Shown in pieces: positions 17,110-25,670 of a DNA stretch of 44,676 bases. The stretch lies in assembly GCA_003166475.1 (NCBI GenBank), contig PMVV01000084.1, forward strand, positions 1,135-45,810, written 5' to 3'. Positions within the stretch are counted from its first letter, which is position 1, and each line of letters opens with the position of its first letter. Source of the DNA: Bryobacterales bacterium. GTDB lineage: Bacteria; Acidobacteriota; Terriglobia; Bryobacterales; Bryobacteraceae. A program made the position numbers and the translations under genes. Below the pieces are notes generated by a model. That model did not search any database, was not told the origin of the DNA, and worked only from the letters and a program-made list of their open reading frames with translations.

Positions 17110-18317
17110 TGGCGTCCCTGGTCGTCGAACAAGATACGTCCAAAGCCCCCGCGGCGCCGACCACCATGGGGGTGGCGATCCGGGCGCCCGAATTATGGGA
17201 ACCCGTGCAGGAAGCGCTGCGCGGTCTGGCGGCGCGCGTGGTCATGGAACAGCGCGACCTTCGGAACTGGCCCTCGCTGATCGAAAAACTGGAATTTCTG
17301 CGGCCGGAAGTCGTGCTGCTGGACATCACCGGGCTGCCCCTGCCGCTCGAAGAAGCCGTGCGCGGGGTACGCGCCGCCCTGCCCGATTGCATGCTGGTGG
17401 CGCTCGACACCACGGCGCAACCGGAAACGATTCTGGCCGCCATGCGCGCCGGCGCGAACGAGTTTCTGTACCCGCCGCTGGGCGACAATCTCCGCAAGGC
17501 GGTGGAGCGCCGGGCCGACATCCGTCCCGCGCGGCGGGAAAACAACCGCCCGCCGGGCAAGGTCTTCGGATTCCTCTCGGCAAAAGGAGGCAGCGGCGCC
17601 ACCACCATTGCCTGCCATTTGGCGGCCGAACTGGGGCGCGTCAGCGCGCAGCGGGCCGAGCATACTTTGCTGGTCGATCTGGACTTGCAATCGGGAATTG
17701 TAGGCTTCCTGATGAAGGTCAAATCGTCTTACTCGGTCCTGGACGCGCTGCAGAATCTGCACCGGCTGGATGTGAGTTACTGGAACGCTCTGGTATCGGC
17801 CGGGTGGCCTGGGTTGGAGATTATCGCGGCGCCCTCCGGCTATCTTCCCAAGGATCCCGTTTCCGGAGAATCTCTTGCGAAAGTCGTCGCTTTCGTGCGG
17901 GCGCACTACGCCTGGACCGTGGTCGACCTGGGCAGCACGCTGAATCTGGCCACCATCGCGGTGCTCGACGAGATCGACGAGATCTTCCTGGTCACCACCT
18001 TGGAAGTGCCCTCGCTGCACCAGGCCAAGCAGGCGGTCCAGACGCTGATCAACGCCGGTTTTGGAAGCCGGCTGCGCGTGATCCTGAACCGCACGCCGCA
18101 GCGGCCGGATGTCACCGCCGAGGAGTTGGAGCGCATTCTGGGCGCGCCCATTGACACCATGCTGCCCAACGACTATTACGCGCTCTACGACGCTTTTTGC
18201 AAAGGCAAGCTGCTGCCGCCCGGCAGCCATCTGAGCCGCCAAATGTCGAGCTTTGCCATGCGCCTGGCGGGCGCGCCGGTGGAGAAGGGCAAGCGCCGGT
18301 TCGGTCTGTTCGGATAA
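17109..18317 (+). CDS. tadZ: TadZ/CpaE pilus localisation ATPase
   Basis: 402 residues. The first 130 form a receiver-like domain without an obvious phosphorylation site context (VVLLDITGLPLPLEEAV, MRAGANEFLYPP). A ParA/MinD-type ATPase follows, with the deviant Walker A motif KGGSGATT at 159-166 (signature Lys 159), a HTLLVDLDLQ segment and a WTVVDLGSTL segment. TadZ/CpaE proteins place the pilus machine at the correct cell site and bind the assembly ATPase. The frame is open far upstream, through cpaC; the start at 17109 is chosen because it overlaps the cpaC stop and begins a typical N terminus. 13 bp separate it from tadA. Confidence 0.92.
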   Translation: MASLVVEQDTSKAPAAPTTMGVAIRAPELWEPVQEALRGLAARVVMEQRDLRNWPSLIEKLEFLRPEVVLLDITGLPLPLEEAVRGVRAALPDCMLVALDTTAQPETILAAMRAGANEFLYPPLGDNLRKAVERRADIRPARRENNRPPGKVFGFLSAKGGSGATTIACHLAAELGRVSAQRAEHTLLVDLDLQSGIVGFLMKVKSSYSVLDALQNLHRLDVSYWNALVSAGWPGLEIIAAPSGYLPKDPVSGESLAKVVAFVRAHYAWTVVDLGSTLNLATIAVLDEIDEIFLVTTLEVPSLHQAKQAVQTLINAGFGSRLRVILNRTPQRPDVTAEELERILGAPIDTMLPNDYYALYDAFCKGKLLPPGSHLSRQMSSFAMRLAGAPVEKGKRRFGLFG

Positions 18318-18330
18318 AAGGAGCGATGCG

Positions 18331-19686
18331 ATGGGCAACGGATGGCATGTCGCGCCGCAGGCAACGGCGGAAACGGGATGGGTGGCGCGGCTTTTCCAAA
18401 GCGAATCGGCCACGCCGGAATACCAGCAACTGAAATTCGCGCTGCACCGCCAGTTGCTGGACCGCCTCAACCTGGAAGCGCTGTCCTCCATCCCGGGCGA
18501 GCGCGCGCGCCTGGAGATCCGCACGGCGCTGGTCCGGCTGGTGGATCAGGAAAAGACTCCGCTCAGCCGGACGGAGAAGGACCGCGTCATCGAAGAAGTG
18601 CTCGACGAAGTCTTCGGGCTGGGGCCGCTGGAGCCTCTGCTGCAGGATTCCACCATCTCCGACATCCTGGTGACCACACCCTACCTGGTATACGTGGAGC
18701 GGGCCGGCAAATTGTACCGCACGCCCGTGCAGTTCAAGGACAACGCCCACCTGCTTCGCATTATCGAAAAAATAGTGGCGCAGGTCGGCCGGCGGGTGGA
18801 TGAATCCACGCCCCTGGTGGACGCGCGGCTGCCGGATGGATCGCGCGTGAATGCCGCCATTCCCCCGGTGGCGGTGGATGGCCCGCTGCTGTCGATCCGC
18901 CGATTCGGGCGGCACGCGCTGCGCCCCGAGGATCTGGTGCGCAGCCTGACGATGACCGAGAGCATGCGCCAGACGCTGGAGTACTGCGTGCGGGCCCGTT
19001 TGAATATCCTGATCAGCGGCGGCACCGGCTCGGGCAAGACCACGCTGCTGAACGTGCTGTCCAGCTACATCTCGGAGGACGAACGCATCGTGACCATCGA
19101 GGACGCGGCCGAACTGCGCTTGCAGCAGACCCACGTGGCGCGCATGGAAACGCGTCCGCCCAACATCGAAGGCACGGGCGCCATCCGCATCCGGGAGCTG
19201 GTCATCAACGCGCTGCGCATGCGGCCGGACCGCATCATCGTGGGCGAGGTGCGCGGCGAGGAAGCGCTCGACATGCTGCAAGCCATGAATACCGGCCACG
19301 ACGGCTCTCTCACCACGATCCACGCCAACACCCCGCGCGATGCCGTGGGCCGGCTGGAGGTGATGGTGGGGATGTCCAACGCCAATATGGGCGTGCGCTC
19401 CATCCGCCAACAGGTCGCCTCCGCGGTGGACCTGTTCGTCCAGGTGTCGCGCTTCAGCGACGGGTCCCGCAAGGTCACCCACGTGACGGAGGTCACCGGC
19501 ATGGAAGGCGAATTGGTGACTCTGCAAGACCTGTTTGTGTTCGATAAGAAGGGCATCACGGAAAAGGGGCAGGTGCGCGGCTGCTTCCGGGCCACCGGCA
19601 TCCGGCCCCAGTTCTACGAACGGCTGGCCTCCTGCGGCTTGGCGCTGCCCAGCGCCGTATTCGAGAGCCGCCAGGAGGTGGGTTAG
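18331..19686 (+). CDS. tadA: TadA/CpaF secretion ATPase
   Basis: 451 residues, a type II/IV secretion ATPase that powers Flp pilus assembly at the cytoplasmic face. Walker A is GGTGSGKTT with Lys at about 236. The Walker B region is [19 protein letters not shown], followed by the His-box [12 protein letters not shown]. The N-terminal region (about 20-220) carries the [18 protein letters not shown] signature of the CpaF family. ATG 18331 is preferred because AAAGGAG lies 8 bases upstream, although the frame is open to 18253. It is followed by tadB after 2 bp. Confidence 0.95.
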   Translation: MGNGWHVAPQATAETGWVARLFQSESATPEYQQLKFALHRQLLDRLNLEALSSIPGERARLEIRTALVRLVDQEKTPLSRTEKDRVIEEVLDEVFGLGPLEPLLQDSTISDILVTTPYLVYVERAGKLYRTPVQFKDNAHLLRIIEKIVAQVGRRVDESTPLVDARLPDGSRVNAAIPPVAVDGPLLSIRRFGRHALRPEDLVRSLTMTESMRQTLEYCVRARLNILISGGTGSGKTTLLNVLSSYISEDERIVTIEDAAELRLQQTHVARMETRPPNIEGTGAIRIRELVINALRMRPDRIIVGEVRGEEALDMLQAMNTGHDGSLTTIHANTPRDAVGRLEVMVGMSNANMGVRSIRQQVASAVDLFVQVSRFSDGSRKVTHVTEVTGMEGELVTLQDLFVFDKKGITEKGQVRGCFRATGIRPQFYERLASCGLALPSAVFESRQEVG

Positions 19687-19688
19687 CC

Positions 19689-20654
19689 ATGCACGTCTCC
19701 CTGCCCCTGTTTCTGGTGGTGTTCACCTGGGTACTGCTCACCATCGCTCTCGGGCTGAAGTTTTATGAATGGTCGCGCCGGCGCGAGATGTCGGCCATGC
19801 TGCGCACCGCCGCCGAGGATCCCATGTCCGGAGGCTCCCAGTTGCTGCGGAAGGTAGCCGCCAAACCGCCGCAACTGGAGGTGTGGTTGGAGCACCTGGC
19901 CCTGCTGGCGAAGACCAAGAAGCTGATCCAGCAAGCCGGCGTCGACTGGACGCCCGGCGGATTGCTGCTGACGATGGCGGGCGGGGCCGTGGGAGCGGTG
20001 GTCTTGTCCCTGCTGTTGCCGGCCCTTTTCGTCTGGACGGGGACCTCCGCCGTGCTGGCCGTGTTTCTGGCCTCGCTGCCCTTCCTCTACCTCCGCCGCA
20101 AGAGCCGGCGCCGGCTGGCTGCCTTCGAGGAACAGTTTCCCGAGGCTCTCGACTTCCTGGCGCGCTCCATGCGCGCCGGCCACGCTTTCACCATCAGCCT
20201 GCACATGGCGAGCGAGGACTTGCCCGACCCGCTGGGCCTGGAGTTCCGCACGCTGTTCAATGAGCAGAATCTGGGCGCGCCGCTCGATACAGCGCTCTAT
20301 AACCTGGCGGACCGGGTGCCGCTGCTGGATGTGCGTTTCTTCGTCTCGGCGGTCATCCTGCAGAAACAAACCGGCGGCAACCTGGGCGAGATTCTCACGC
20401 GTTTGGGGCAAATCATCCGCGGACGGTTCCAGTTGAAGGGCCAGGTCAAGGCTGCCAGCGCGCACGCCAGGATCACTGCGCTGGTGCTCACCATTCTGCC
20501 GGCGGCCACCGCCGTTCTGATGATGATGGCGGCGCCCACCTATCTGCAGTCCATGGTTGACGACCCGGACGGCCGCAAACTCATTGCAGGCGCCATTGTG
20601 GGGCAGATCGTGGGCCAGGTGCTGATTCGCAGGATCATCAGAGTCAAGTTCTAG
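19689..20654 (+). CDS. tadB: TadB inner-membrane pilus assembly protein
   Basis: 321 residues. An N-terminal membrane segment, a cytoplasmic stretch, two membrane segments at about 95-135 and a T2SSF (GspF-like) domain (FPEALDFLARSMRAGHAFT, FFVSAVILQKQTGGNLGEIL) end in further hydrophobic segments. TadB and TadC form the inner-membrane platform that couples the TadA ATPase to pilin polymerisation. Only 2 bp separate it from tadA, so co-transcription is near certain. Confidence 0.93.
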   Translation: MHVSLPLFLVVFTWVLLTIALGLKFYEWSRRREMSAMLRTAAEDPMSGGSQLLRKVAAKPPQLEVWLEHLALLAKTKKLIQQAGVDWTPGGLLLTMAGGAVGAVVLSLLLPALFVWTGTSAVLAVFLASLPFLYLRRKSRRRLAAFEEQFPEALDFLARSMRAGHAFTISLHMASEDLPDPLGLEFRTLFNEQNLGAPLDTALYNLADRVPLLDVRFFVSAVILQKQTGGNLGEILTRLGQIIRGRFQLKGQVKAASAHARITALVLTILPAATAVLMMMAAPTYLQSMVDDPDGRKLIAGAIVGQIVGQVLIRRIIRVKF

Positions 20655-20669
20655 AGCAAAGGTTGGATT

Positions 20670-21599
20670 ATGCCCTTATTGGTTTCCGTGGCGTTGTTCG
20701 GACTGCTGGCGACGGCCATCGCCGCCTATGGCTACCGGCGCTACGCCAAGCCGGCCGGGCTTCTGCAACAACTGGACCCCGAACCGGCGGCCCCGGTGAC
20801 GCTCGATCGCATCGGCCAGCCGAAGCCGTCGCCGCTGGCGCGCCGCCTGCAAGCGGTCGGCCGGCATGCGCCCATCTCGCCCGCGGATGCGCAGGCCACC
20901 CGGCGCACGCTGATGGCGGCCGGGTACCGGGCGGAAAGCGCCGTCACCGTGTTTTACGGCATCAAGTTGATCCTGGCGGTGACGCTGGCCGTCCTGTCGA
21001 TCGTATTCCGGGATAGCATTACGACGAACCCGGTGCTGCGTATCGTGCTGCCCCTGGCTGCTACCGGGGCCGGATACTGGATTCCCGGGTTTATTTTGGA
21101 GCGCAAGGTTTCCAAGCGCCAGGAGAAGCTGCGTCTCTCGCTGCCCGACGGATTGGATTTGATGGTGGTCTCCGTGGAGGCGGGCTTGGGGCTGGATCAA
21201 GCGCTGCAAAACGTCGGCCGCGAACTGGTGGTGGCGCATCCCGAGCTCAGCGAGGAGCTGGCTCTGGTTACGCTCGAGATGCGCGCCGGCAAGCGCCGGG
21301 CCGAGGCATTGCGCAACCTGGCGCAGCGCACGGGCGAGCCCGAGCTGCGCAAACTGACCGCCATCCTGATCCAGTCGGACCGCTTCGGCACGAGCATGGC
21401 CGAGGCGCTGCGCACGCATTCCGAATTCATGCGCATTCGCCGCCGCCAGGAGGCGGAAGAAAGAGCCGCCAAAGTGGGGGTCAAGTTGGTATTCCCCATC
21501 TTCTTCTTTATCCTGCCTTCCATCATGGTGGTGGCGGCCGGACCGGGCATTTTACAGGTTTTCAAATACTTGTTCCCCATGATGAAGGGGATTCAATAA
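20670..21599 (+). CDS. tadC: TadC inner-membrane pilus assembly protein
   Basis: 309 residues with an N-terminal membrane segment, two membrane segments around 90-140, a T2SSF domain (LPDGLDLMVVSVEAGLGLDQ, LTAILIQSDRFGTSMAEAL) and C-terminal segments (VFPIFFFILPSIMVVAAGPG). It is the partner of TadB. AAAGG precedes the ATG by 8 bases. A mini-gene with a strong ribosome binding site follows after 19 bp. Confidence 0.93.
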   Translation: MPLLVSVALFGLLATAIAAYGYRRYAKPAGLLQQLDPEPAAPVTLDRIGQPKPSPLARRLQAVGRHAPISPADAQATRRTLMAAGYRAESAVTVFYGIKLILAVTLAVLSIVFRDSITTNPVLRIVLPLAATGAGYWIPGFILERKVSKRQEKLRLSLPDGLDLMVVSVEAGLGLDQALQNVGRELVVAHPELSEELALVTLEMRAGKRRAEALRNLAQRTGEPELRKLTAILIQSDRFGTSMAEALRTHSEFMRIRRRQEAEERAAKVGVKLVFPIFFFILPSIMVVAAGPGILQVFKYLFPMMKGIQ

Positions 21600-21618
21600 A
21601 GAAAGGAGGAACCGCACA

Positions 21619-21714
21619 ATGAGTAATACATTATTTCAGGCCGCTCTATGGCTCTGCGCCGGAGTGGTGCTGGTGCTGCTGGTGGCTCGCCGCCGCAAAC
21701 GCAAAAGCATGTAA
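21619..21714 (+). CDS. 31-residue single-pass membrane mini-protein at the end of the tad operon
   Basis: A short open frame beginning ATGAGTAATACA with AAAGGAGGA at 21602-21610, the strongest ribosome binding site in the region, 8 bases before the ATG. The protein is one hydrophobic helix of about 19 residues (LFQAALWLCAGVVLVLLVAR), closed by a basic tail (RRRKRKSM), so the C terminus should stay in the cytoplasm. It has no prepilin peptidase site, so it is unlikely to be the pilin. Family unknown. A regulator or accessory of the TadBC platform is a guess from position. Confidence 0.6.
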   Translation: MSNTLFQAALWLCAGVVLVLLVARRRKRKSM

Positions 21715-21726
21715 ACCGATCCGCCC

Positions 21727-21757
21727 GGGTGGGGCAGACGGTTTCGCCTGCCCTCCC
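21727..21757. repeat. Intergenic palindrome between convergent genes
   Basis: GGGCAG (21732-21737), A, CG, GTTT, CG, C, CTGCCC (21748-21753), with outer GGG/CCC pairs. There is no T-run, so it may be a weak bidirectional terminator or a member of a dispersed palindrome family that ends in GTGGGGCA/TGCCCCAC (compare 35091-35126 and 42590-42665). Confidence 0.5.
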
Positions 21758-21786
21758 TGGCTCCCGGCGGCTTCCGGCGCGGGCCG

Positions 21787-22671
21787 CTAGGCCTCGCTCC
21801 ACTGGCGCTTCAGGTACGTCAGCGCCCGGCTCAGTGCATTTTCCGGATTATCGGTGGCGCCGGATTCCACCGTCAGCCATCCCGCGTAGCCCCACTTCTT
21901 CAGCGCGCGGAAGCCCGGGCGATAGTCGAAGGGCAGCGATCCCGGCTCGGTGCGCCCGGCGCCATCGGCCAGATGCACGTACGCGGTGTACTTGCCGTAA
22001 CGGCCGAGCGTCTCGCCGATATCCCGCTCCTCCAATTGCATGTGATAAAAATCGCTGAGTGTCCGGAAGCCTGGCGCGCCCACCGCTTCGATGGTCTCCG
22101 CCGCCTGGCTCTGCCGATTCATGAAGTGCGTCTCCTTGTGGTTGCACGGCTCCAGCAACAGGGTGATCCCGGTGCGCTCCACGTCCCCGGTAAGCTGCTT
22201 CAATCCGGCGATCAGCAGCTTCTCCTCAACCTCCCGCGCAGTCATCAGCGGAGAAATATCCTGAAACTTGTTGGCCCCGAAGACCGGCACCTCGATCACG
22301 CAATCGGCGCCCAGGTCTTTCGCCATCCGCAGGCGGCGCCGGTCCAACTCCACGCCTTCGGCGCGCGTCTGCGGATCCGTATCCAGTAGCTGAATCGATC
22401 CCACAATCGCGCTGACCGCCACGCCGGCGCCGACAATCTGCTCCTCGATCGCCTCCACCGGCTGGTTCAGCCACTCCGGGCCCAGTTCGATGCCGTCGTA
22501 ACCCAAGCGGCCCACCAGCATGGCCCTCTCGCGCAGGCTCACCTTGGGCAGCGGCGTACGCACGCCGAAGCGCACCCCGTGCGGCTTGCGCTGGGCCGCA
22601 CCTGGCCGCGCGGTCAGCGCCGCGCCTCCCGCCATCAGCAGCCCGCGCCGCGAAATCTGTTCCGGCTTCAT
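21787..22671 (-). CDS. Tat-exported sugar phosphate isomerase/epimerase-like TIM barrel
   Basis: 294 residues. A twin-arginine signal (ISRRGLLMAGGAAL) starts the protein. The rest is an AP-endonuclease-2-type TIM barrel (LGYDGIELGPEWL, DCVIEVPVFGANK, TLLLEPCNHKETH, YTAYVHLADGAGR) with acidic and His residues of the usual metal site. Such proteins isomerise or epimerise sugars, or act on inositols and keto sugars; the substrate is unknown. The frame is open to 22704, but ATG 22671 overlaps the upstream stop by four bases (ATGA), has GGAG in front and begins the Tat signal. It is third in an operon with prmA and an oxidoreductase, and the pairing with a Gfo/Idh/MocA enzyme suggests a carbohydrate pathway in the periplasm. 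Confidence 0.88.
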   Translation of the reverse strand: MKPEQISRRGLLMAGGAALTARPGAAQRKPHGVRFGVRTPLPKVSLRERAMLVGRLGYDGIELGPEWLNQPVEAIEEQIVGAGVAVSAIVGSIQLLDTDPQTRAEGVELDRRRLRMAKDLGADCVIEVPVFGANKFQDISPLMTAREVEEKLLIAGLKQLTGDVERTGITLLLEPCNHKETHFMNRQSQAAETIEAVGAPGFRTLSDFYHMQLEERDIGETLGRYGKYTAYVHLADGAGRTEPGSLPFDYRPGFRALKKWGYAGWLTVESGATDNPENALSRALTYLKRQWSEA

Positions 22672-24020
22672 AGGCGCTCCATGGCCCGCGGATCCCAGCC
22701 GCAAATCTTCCGCTCGAAGTGGCTGGCGTTGGCCAACAGCGCCGGACCTGCCGCGCGCAAACCGAACACCGCGTCCTCCACCACCGGTTTGCGGCTGCCG
22801 ACGGCCGCCAGGAAATTGGCCATGTGGGCCGCATGATCGCTATAGTCGTCGGGCGCCAGAAATTCCTCCACAGGCGTCGCGCGCATGCTGTCCGGCGTGG
22901 GCGGCCGCACCGGGTACTTCTGGCGGTATTCCCGCAGGAATTCCCGCTGCGCCGCCTCCGCGAAGGTTTCGATATTGTATCCGGGCTCCGCAGGACGGTT
23001 GTGCCGGGCCAGCCGCACTCCATCGCCGTGAATATGCAGGATGCCTTTCTCGCCCACGAACCGGAATCCCGAGGTCTCCTCGGACCCTTGCTCGAAATTC
23101 ACGCGCAGAACGAGATTGAAAGCCGGATGGTGCGCCCCTTCCGGGTAGTCGGCCAGCCCCAGCATCAGGTCCGGGATTTCTCGCCCGTCGTTCCAATAAT
23201 GCGTGCCGCCGGTGGCCATTATGCGCGCCGGTCCTTCCGCTTCGAGCACGAAGTGCACTCCCGAAAACAGGTGCACAAACAGATCGCCCGGTATGCCCGT
23301 GCCATAGTCGCGATAGTTGTGCCACCAGAAAAACCGCTGCGCGTCGAAGGGCCGCCGCGTGGTGTTGGCCAGGAAGCGGTCCCAGTCGATGGTCGCGGCG
23401 GAAGCATCCGGGGGAATCGAATTGCGGAACACCATTTCGTCGCTGTCCACGGGCCGCTCCCACCAGGCTTCAATCAGGTTCAACTTGCCGATGGCGCCGT
23501 CGCGAATCAATTCTTTTGCCTTTTGATAAATGATGGAGCTCACACGCTGACTGCCCACCTGGATAATCCGACCGGTGCTGCGTTGGGCCGCGATTACCGC
23601 ATGGCCCTCCTCAATGGAATGCACCATGGGTTTCTCGCAATACACGTCCTTCCCGGCGTGCATGGCGTCGATGGAAGCCTGCGCGTGCCAGTGGTCCGGT
23701 GTGGCCACTATGACGGCGTCGATGTCCTTGCGCGCCAGCAGTTCCCGATAATCCGGCGTCACGAAGAGGTCTTTTCCAAACACCTCCCGCGCGCGCGTAC
23801 GCCGGCCCGCGTAAAGATCGGAAACCGCCACCAGCGCGGCTCCTCCCACCTCGTCGAGCGCCACGTGCACATCCGCCGTGCCGCGCCCGCCCAAACCGAT
23901 CGCGCCGAGCTGGATGCGGTCGTTGGCGGAAATCGCGCGTCCGGCCGCCGCGCCGGCCGAAGGCGCGGCGCTGTCCAAAAGTGCGGCCGCGCTGAGAAAC
24001 TGGCGTCTGGTAGTGGACAT
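22668..24020 (-). CDS. Tat-exported Gfo/Idh/MocA family oxidoreductase
   Basis: 450 residues. A Tat-type N terminus (TTRRQFLSAAAL) precedes a Rossmann fold with the dinucleotide motif GAIGLGGRG and the family signature YCEKPMVHS, whose Lys is catalytic in the family. The C-terminal half is the usual alpha/beta substrate domain (VDSDEMVFRNSI, FFWWHNYRDYGTGIPGDLFVH). Members use a tightly bound NAD(P) to oxidise or hydrolyse sugars; the exported subgroup common in Acidobacteriota and Planctomycetota includes glycosidase-like enzymes. The substrate cannot be given. The ATG begins one base after the prmA stop (TAGGATG), and the next gene overlaps by four bases. Confidence 0.92.
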   Translation of the reverse strand: MSTTRRQFLSAAALLDSAAPSAGAAAGRAISANDRIQLGAIGLGGRGTADVHVALDEVGGAALVAVSDLYAGRRTRAREVFGKDLFVTPDYRELLARKDIDAVIVATPDHWHAQASIDAMHAGKDVYCEKPMVHSIEEGHAVIAAQRSTGRIIQVGSQRVSSIIYQKAKELIRDGAIGKLNLIEAWWERPVDSDEMVFRNSIPPDASAATIDWDRFLANTTRRPFDAQRFFWWHNYRDYGTGIPGDLFVHLFSGVHFVLEAEGPARIMATGGTHYWNDGREIPDLMLGLADYPEGAHHPAFNLVLRVNFEQGSEETSGFRFVGEKGILHIHGDGVRLARHNRPAEPGYNIETFAEAAQREFLREYRQKYPVRPPTPDSMRATPVEEFLAPDDYSDHAAHMANFLAAVGSRKPVVEDAVFGLRAAGPALLANASHFERKICGWDPRAMERL

Positions 24021-24021
24021 C

Positions 24022-24819
24022 CTAAACTCCCCCCACGAGTTTACCTCTAACCACCAGCAGCGCCCAGTCTCCCTTGGAGCGCGCCTCGCAGAGCGCGCCT
24101 CCGCACCGCGCCAGCTCGGCCCCGACTGCCGCGGCTTCTTGCTGCTCGAAGCCGCTCACCAGGGCCACGCCGCCCGGACCAAGGCAGCGCAGCAGCTCCG
24201 GGGCGAGCCGTCCGATCGTCTCGGGACTGATGTTGGCGGCGATCACGTCGGCCGCTCCCGAGCGCACCGCATCCACCGATCCGATAAACAGGTTCGGCCC
24301 CGCGGCGGCGCGCGCGATCTCCACCGCCTCAGGGTCGATGTCGCACGCCCACACCGGCGCCGCACCCAATAGCGCCGCCGCCTGCGCCAGGATGCCCGCG
24401 CCCGTGCCCACATCCAACACGCGCATGTCCCGGCGTACGTGCGTCTCCATCGCCTCCAGGCACAACTGCGTGGTTTCGTGCCTGCCCGTGCCGAACGCCA
24501 TCCCGGGGTTTACTGCGATGCGGAAGCGCCCCTGCGGCGCCGGGTCGCTCCGCCATTGCGGAACCAGAAAAAACCGCTCACCTATCAGCAGAGGCTCCCA
24601 GTTCGCGCGCGACATCGCCACCCAGTCGCGCTGTTCCTCCCGCCTCCAACTGACCGCATGAAACCGCCGGGCAAGCGCGCTACGGTCGGCATCGTCTTCG
24701 AAGAAGGCGCGCAACCCGCCGCCCTCCAATTCCACGATGCCGGCCGAGCCTTCGGCCCACAGTTCGGCGATCAGCATGTCGTTTTGTTCCGGCGGGCATT
24801 CTATTACGATGGAGAACAT
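24022..24819 (-). CDS. prmA: Ribosomal protein L11 methyltransferase
   Basis: 265 residues, slightly shorter than the usual 290-300. The SAM-binding core shows GMAFGTGRHETTQLCLEAM, then VLDVGTGAGILAQAA (motif I), then ACDIDPEAVEIAR, then VIAANISPETI, which are hallmarks of PrmA. The enzyme trimethylates lysines and the N terminus of L11 in the cytoplasm. ATG 24819 is preceded by only 57 bp to the divergent HEPN gene. Standing in one operon with two exported sugar enzymes is odd and probably reflects chance linkage. Confidence 0.92.
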   Translation of the reverse strand: MFSIVIECPPEQNDMLIAELWAEGSAGIVELEGGGLRAFFEDDADRSALARRFHAVSWRREEQRDWVAMSRANWEPLLIGERFFLVPQWRSDPAPQGRFRIAVNPGMAFGTGRHETTQLCLEAMETHVRRDMRVLDVGTGAGILAQAAALLGAAPVWACDIDPEAVEIARAAAGPNLFIGSVDAVRSGAADVIAANISPETIGRLAPELLRCLGPGGVALVSGFEQQEAAAVGAELARCGGALCEARSKGDWALLVVRGKLVGGV

Positions 24820-24876
24820 TGGCGCTCAAAGGCATTCTCGCACGGACGGGTGCGATGTTCGGTACCATGTTTTCAG

Positions 24877-25290
24877 ATGGACCGGAAGGATCTGCGGGCG
24901 CTGTCCCGCGTGCGGCTCTCGGAAGCGAGAGCTTTGCTGAACGCGGGATTGCCGGATGGCGCTTATTATCTGGCAGGCTATGCGGTCGAGTGCGCCCTCA
25001 AGGCCTGCATCGCCAAGGAGACGCAGCGGTACGAGTTTCCGGAAAAGAAAAGAGTCAACGCCAGCCACACTCACGATCTCGGAGAACTCGTAAAGGTCGC
25101 CGAATTGCAAGACGAGCTTCTGGCGGCGGCGAGGGCTGATCCGCTATTCCGAGAGTACTGGAACGATGTGCAAGAATGGTCGGAGCAGAGTCGCTATGAC
25201 AAGCATTCCCAGGAGAGCGCACAGGACCTGATTGAAGCGATCAGCGGCAGAAATCATGGAGTAATGAAATGGGTCAAGCACTATTGGTAA
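24877..25290 (+). CDS. HEPN-domain protein
   Basis: 137 residues, all helical by pattern. The HEPN core is visible as YYLAGYAVECALKACIA (30-46), then the SHTHDL motif (63-68) and a terminal segment with SRYDKHS (105-111) and SGRNHGVMKW. The strict Rx4-6H RNase signature is not met: R106 and H110 are three residues apart, and R125 and H127 are close. So nuclease activity is uncertain. HEPN proteins often act as toxins or nucleotide-binding partners in defence and toxin-antitoxin pairs. The gene overlaps the next one by 22 bp. ATG 24877 begins the natural helix; the open frame is longer upstream only because it is a shadow over prmA. Confidence 0.85.
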   Translation: MDRKDLRALSRVRLSEARALLNAGLPDGAYYLAGYAVECALKACIAKETQRYEFPEKKRVNASHTHDLGELVKVAELQDELLAAARADPLFREYWNDVQEWSEQSRYDKHSQESAQDLIEAISGRNHGVMKWVKHYW

Positions 25291-25652
25291 ACATCGATCT
25301 GGATACAGGGGCGGAAATCCTTCGTATCGTCGAGGAGGCCGGAGTGAAAGTGAACGTGGCCTCATGGGTCAAGTTGGAGGAGTATAGCGACTGGCGCCTC
25401 CTCCTATCGTCCCGGCAGCTCGATGCGGCTGGTCCAGGCAAAGCCTCAGGCTTGGTCTTTGATGCACTGGTTGCCGCGGACTTTCCGGTCGAAAGGACCC
25501 CGACTATTCTGATTAAGCCCATGACCGATCCTACCGTTCGCGCGCTCCGCCGATACTTCCGCCAACGCGAAAACGTACAAGGCGCGCGTATCGGCGGACA
25601 ACAGTTTGGCAATCGCTGGGTCGAAGACGGCTACGTCTATCGAGTATCCTAA
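25269..25652 (+). CDS. Small protein paired with the HEPN gene, family unknown
   Basis: 127 residues. GGAG at 25258-25261, inside the HEPN gene, serves as ribosome binding site, and the frame overlaps the HEPN stop by 22 bp. Visible features: a beta/alpha start (LLVNIDLDTGAEILRIVEEA), a SWVKLEEYSDWRLLLSS segment at 32-48, a central MTDPTVRALRRYFRQ helix and a distinctive end, ARIGGQQFGNRWVEDGYVYR (106-125). I recall similar hypothetical proteins beside HEPN genes but no function; this is memory, not a search. There is no nucleotidyltransferase GSxxxGxxxxxSDxD motif, so it is not an MNT antitoxin. It may be an antitoxin or a partner subunit. Confidence 0.8.
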   Translation: MGQALLVNIDLDTGAEILRIVEEAGVKVNVASWVKLEEYSDWRLLLSSRQLDAAGPGKASGLVFDALVAADFPVERTPTILIKPMTDPTVRALRRYFRQRENVQGARIGGQQFGNRWVEDGYVYRVS

Positions 25653-25670
25653 CCAACTCCGAATCAACTT

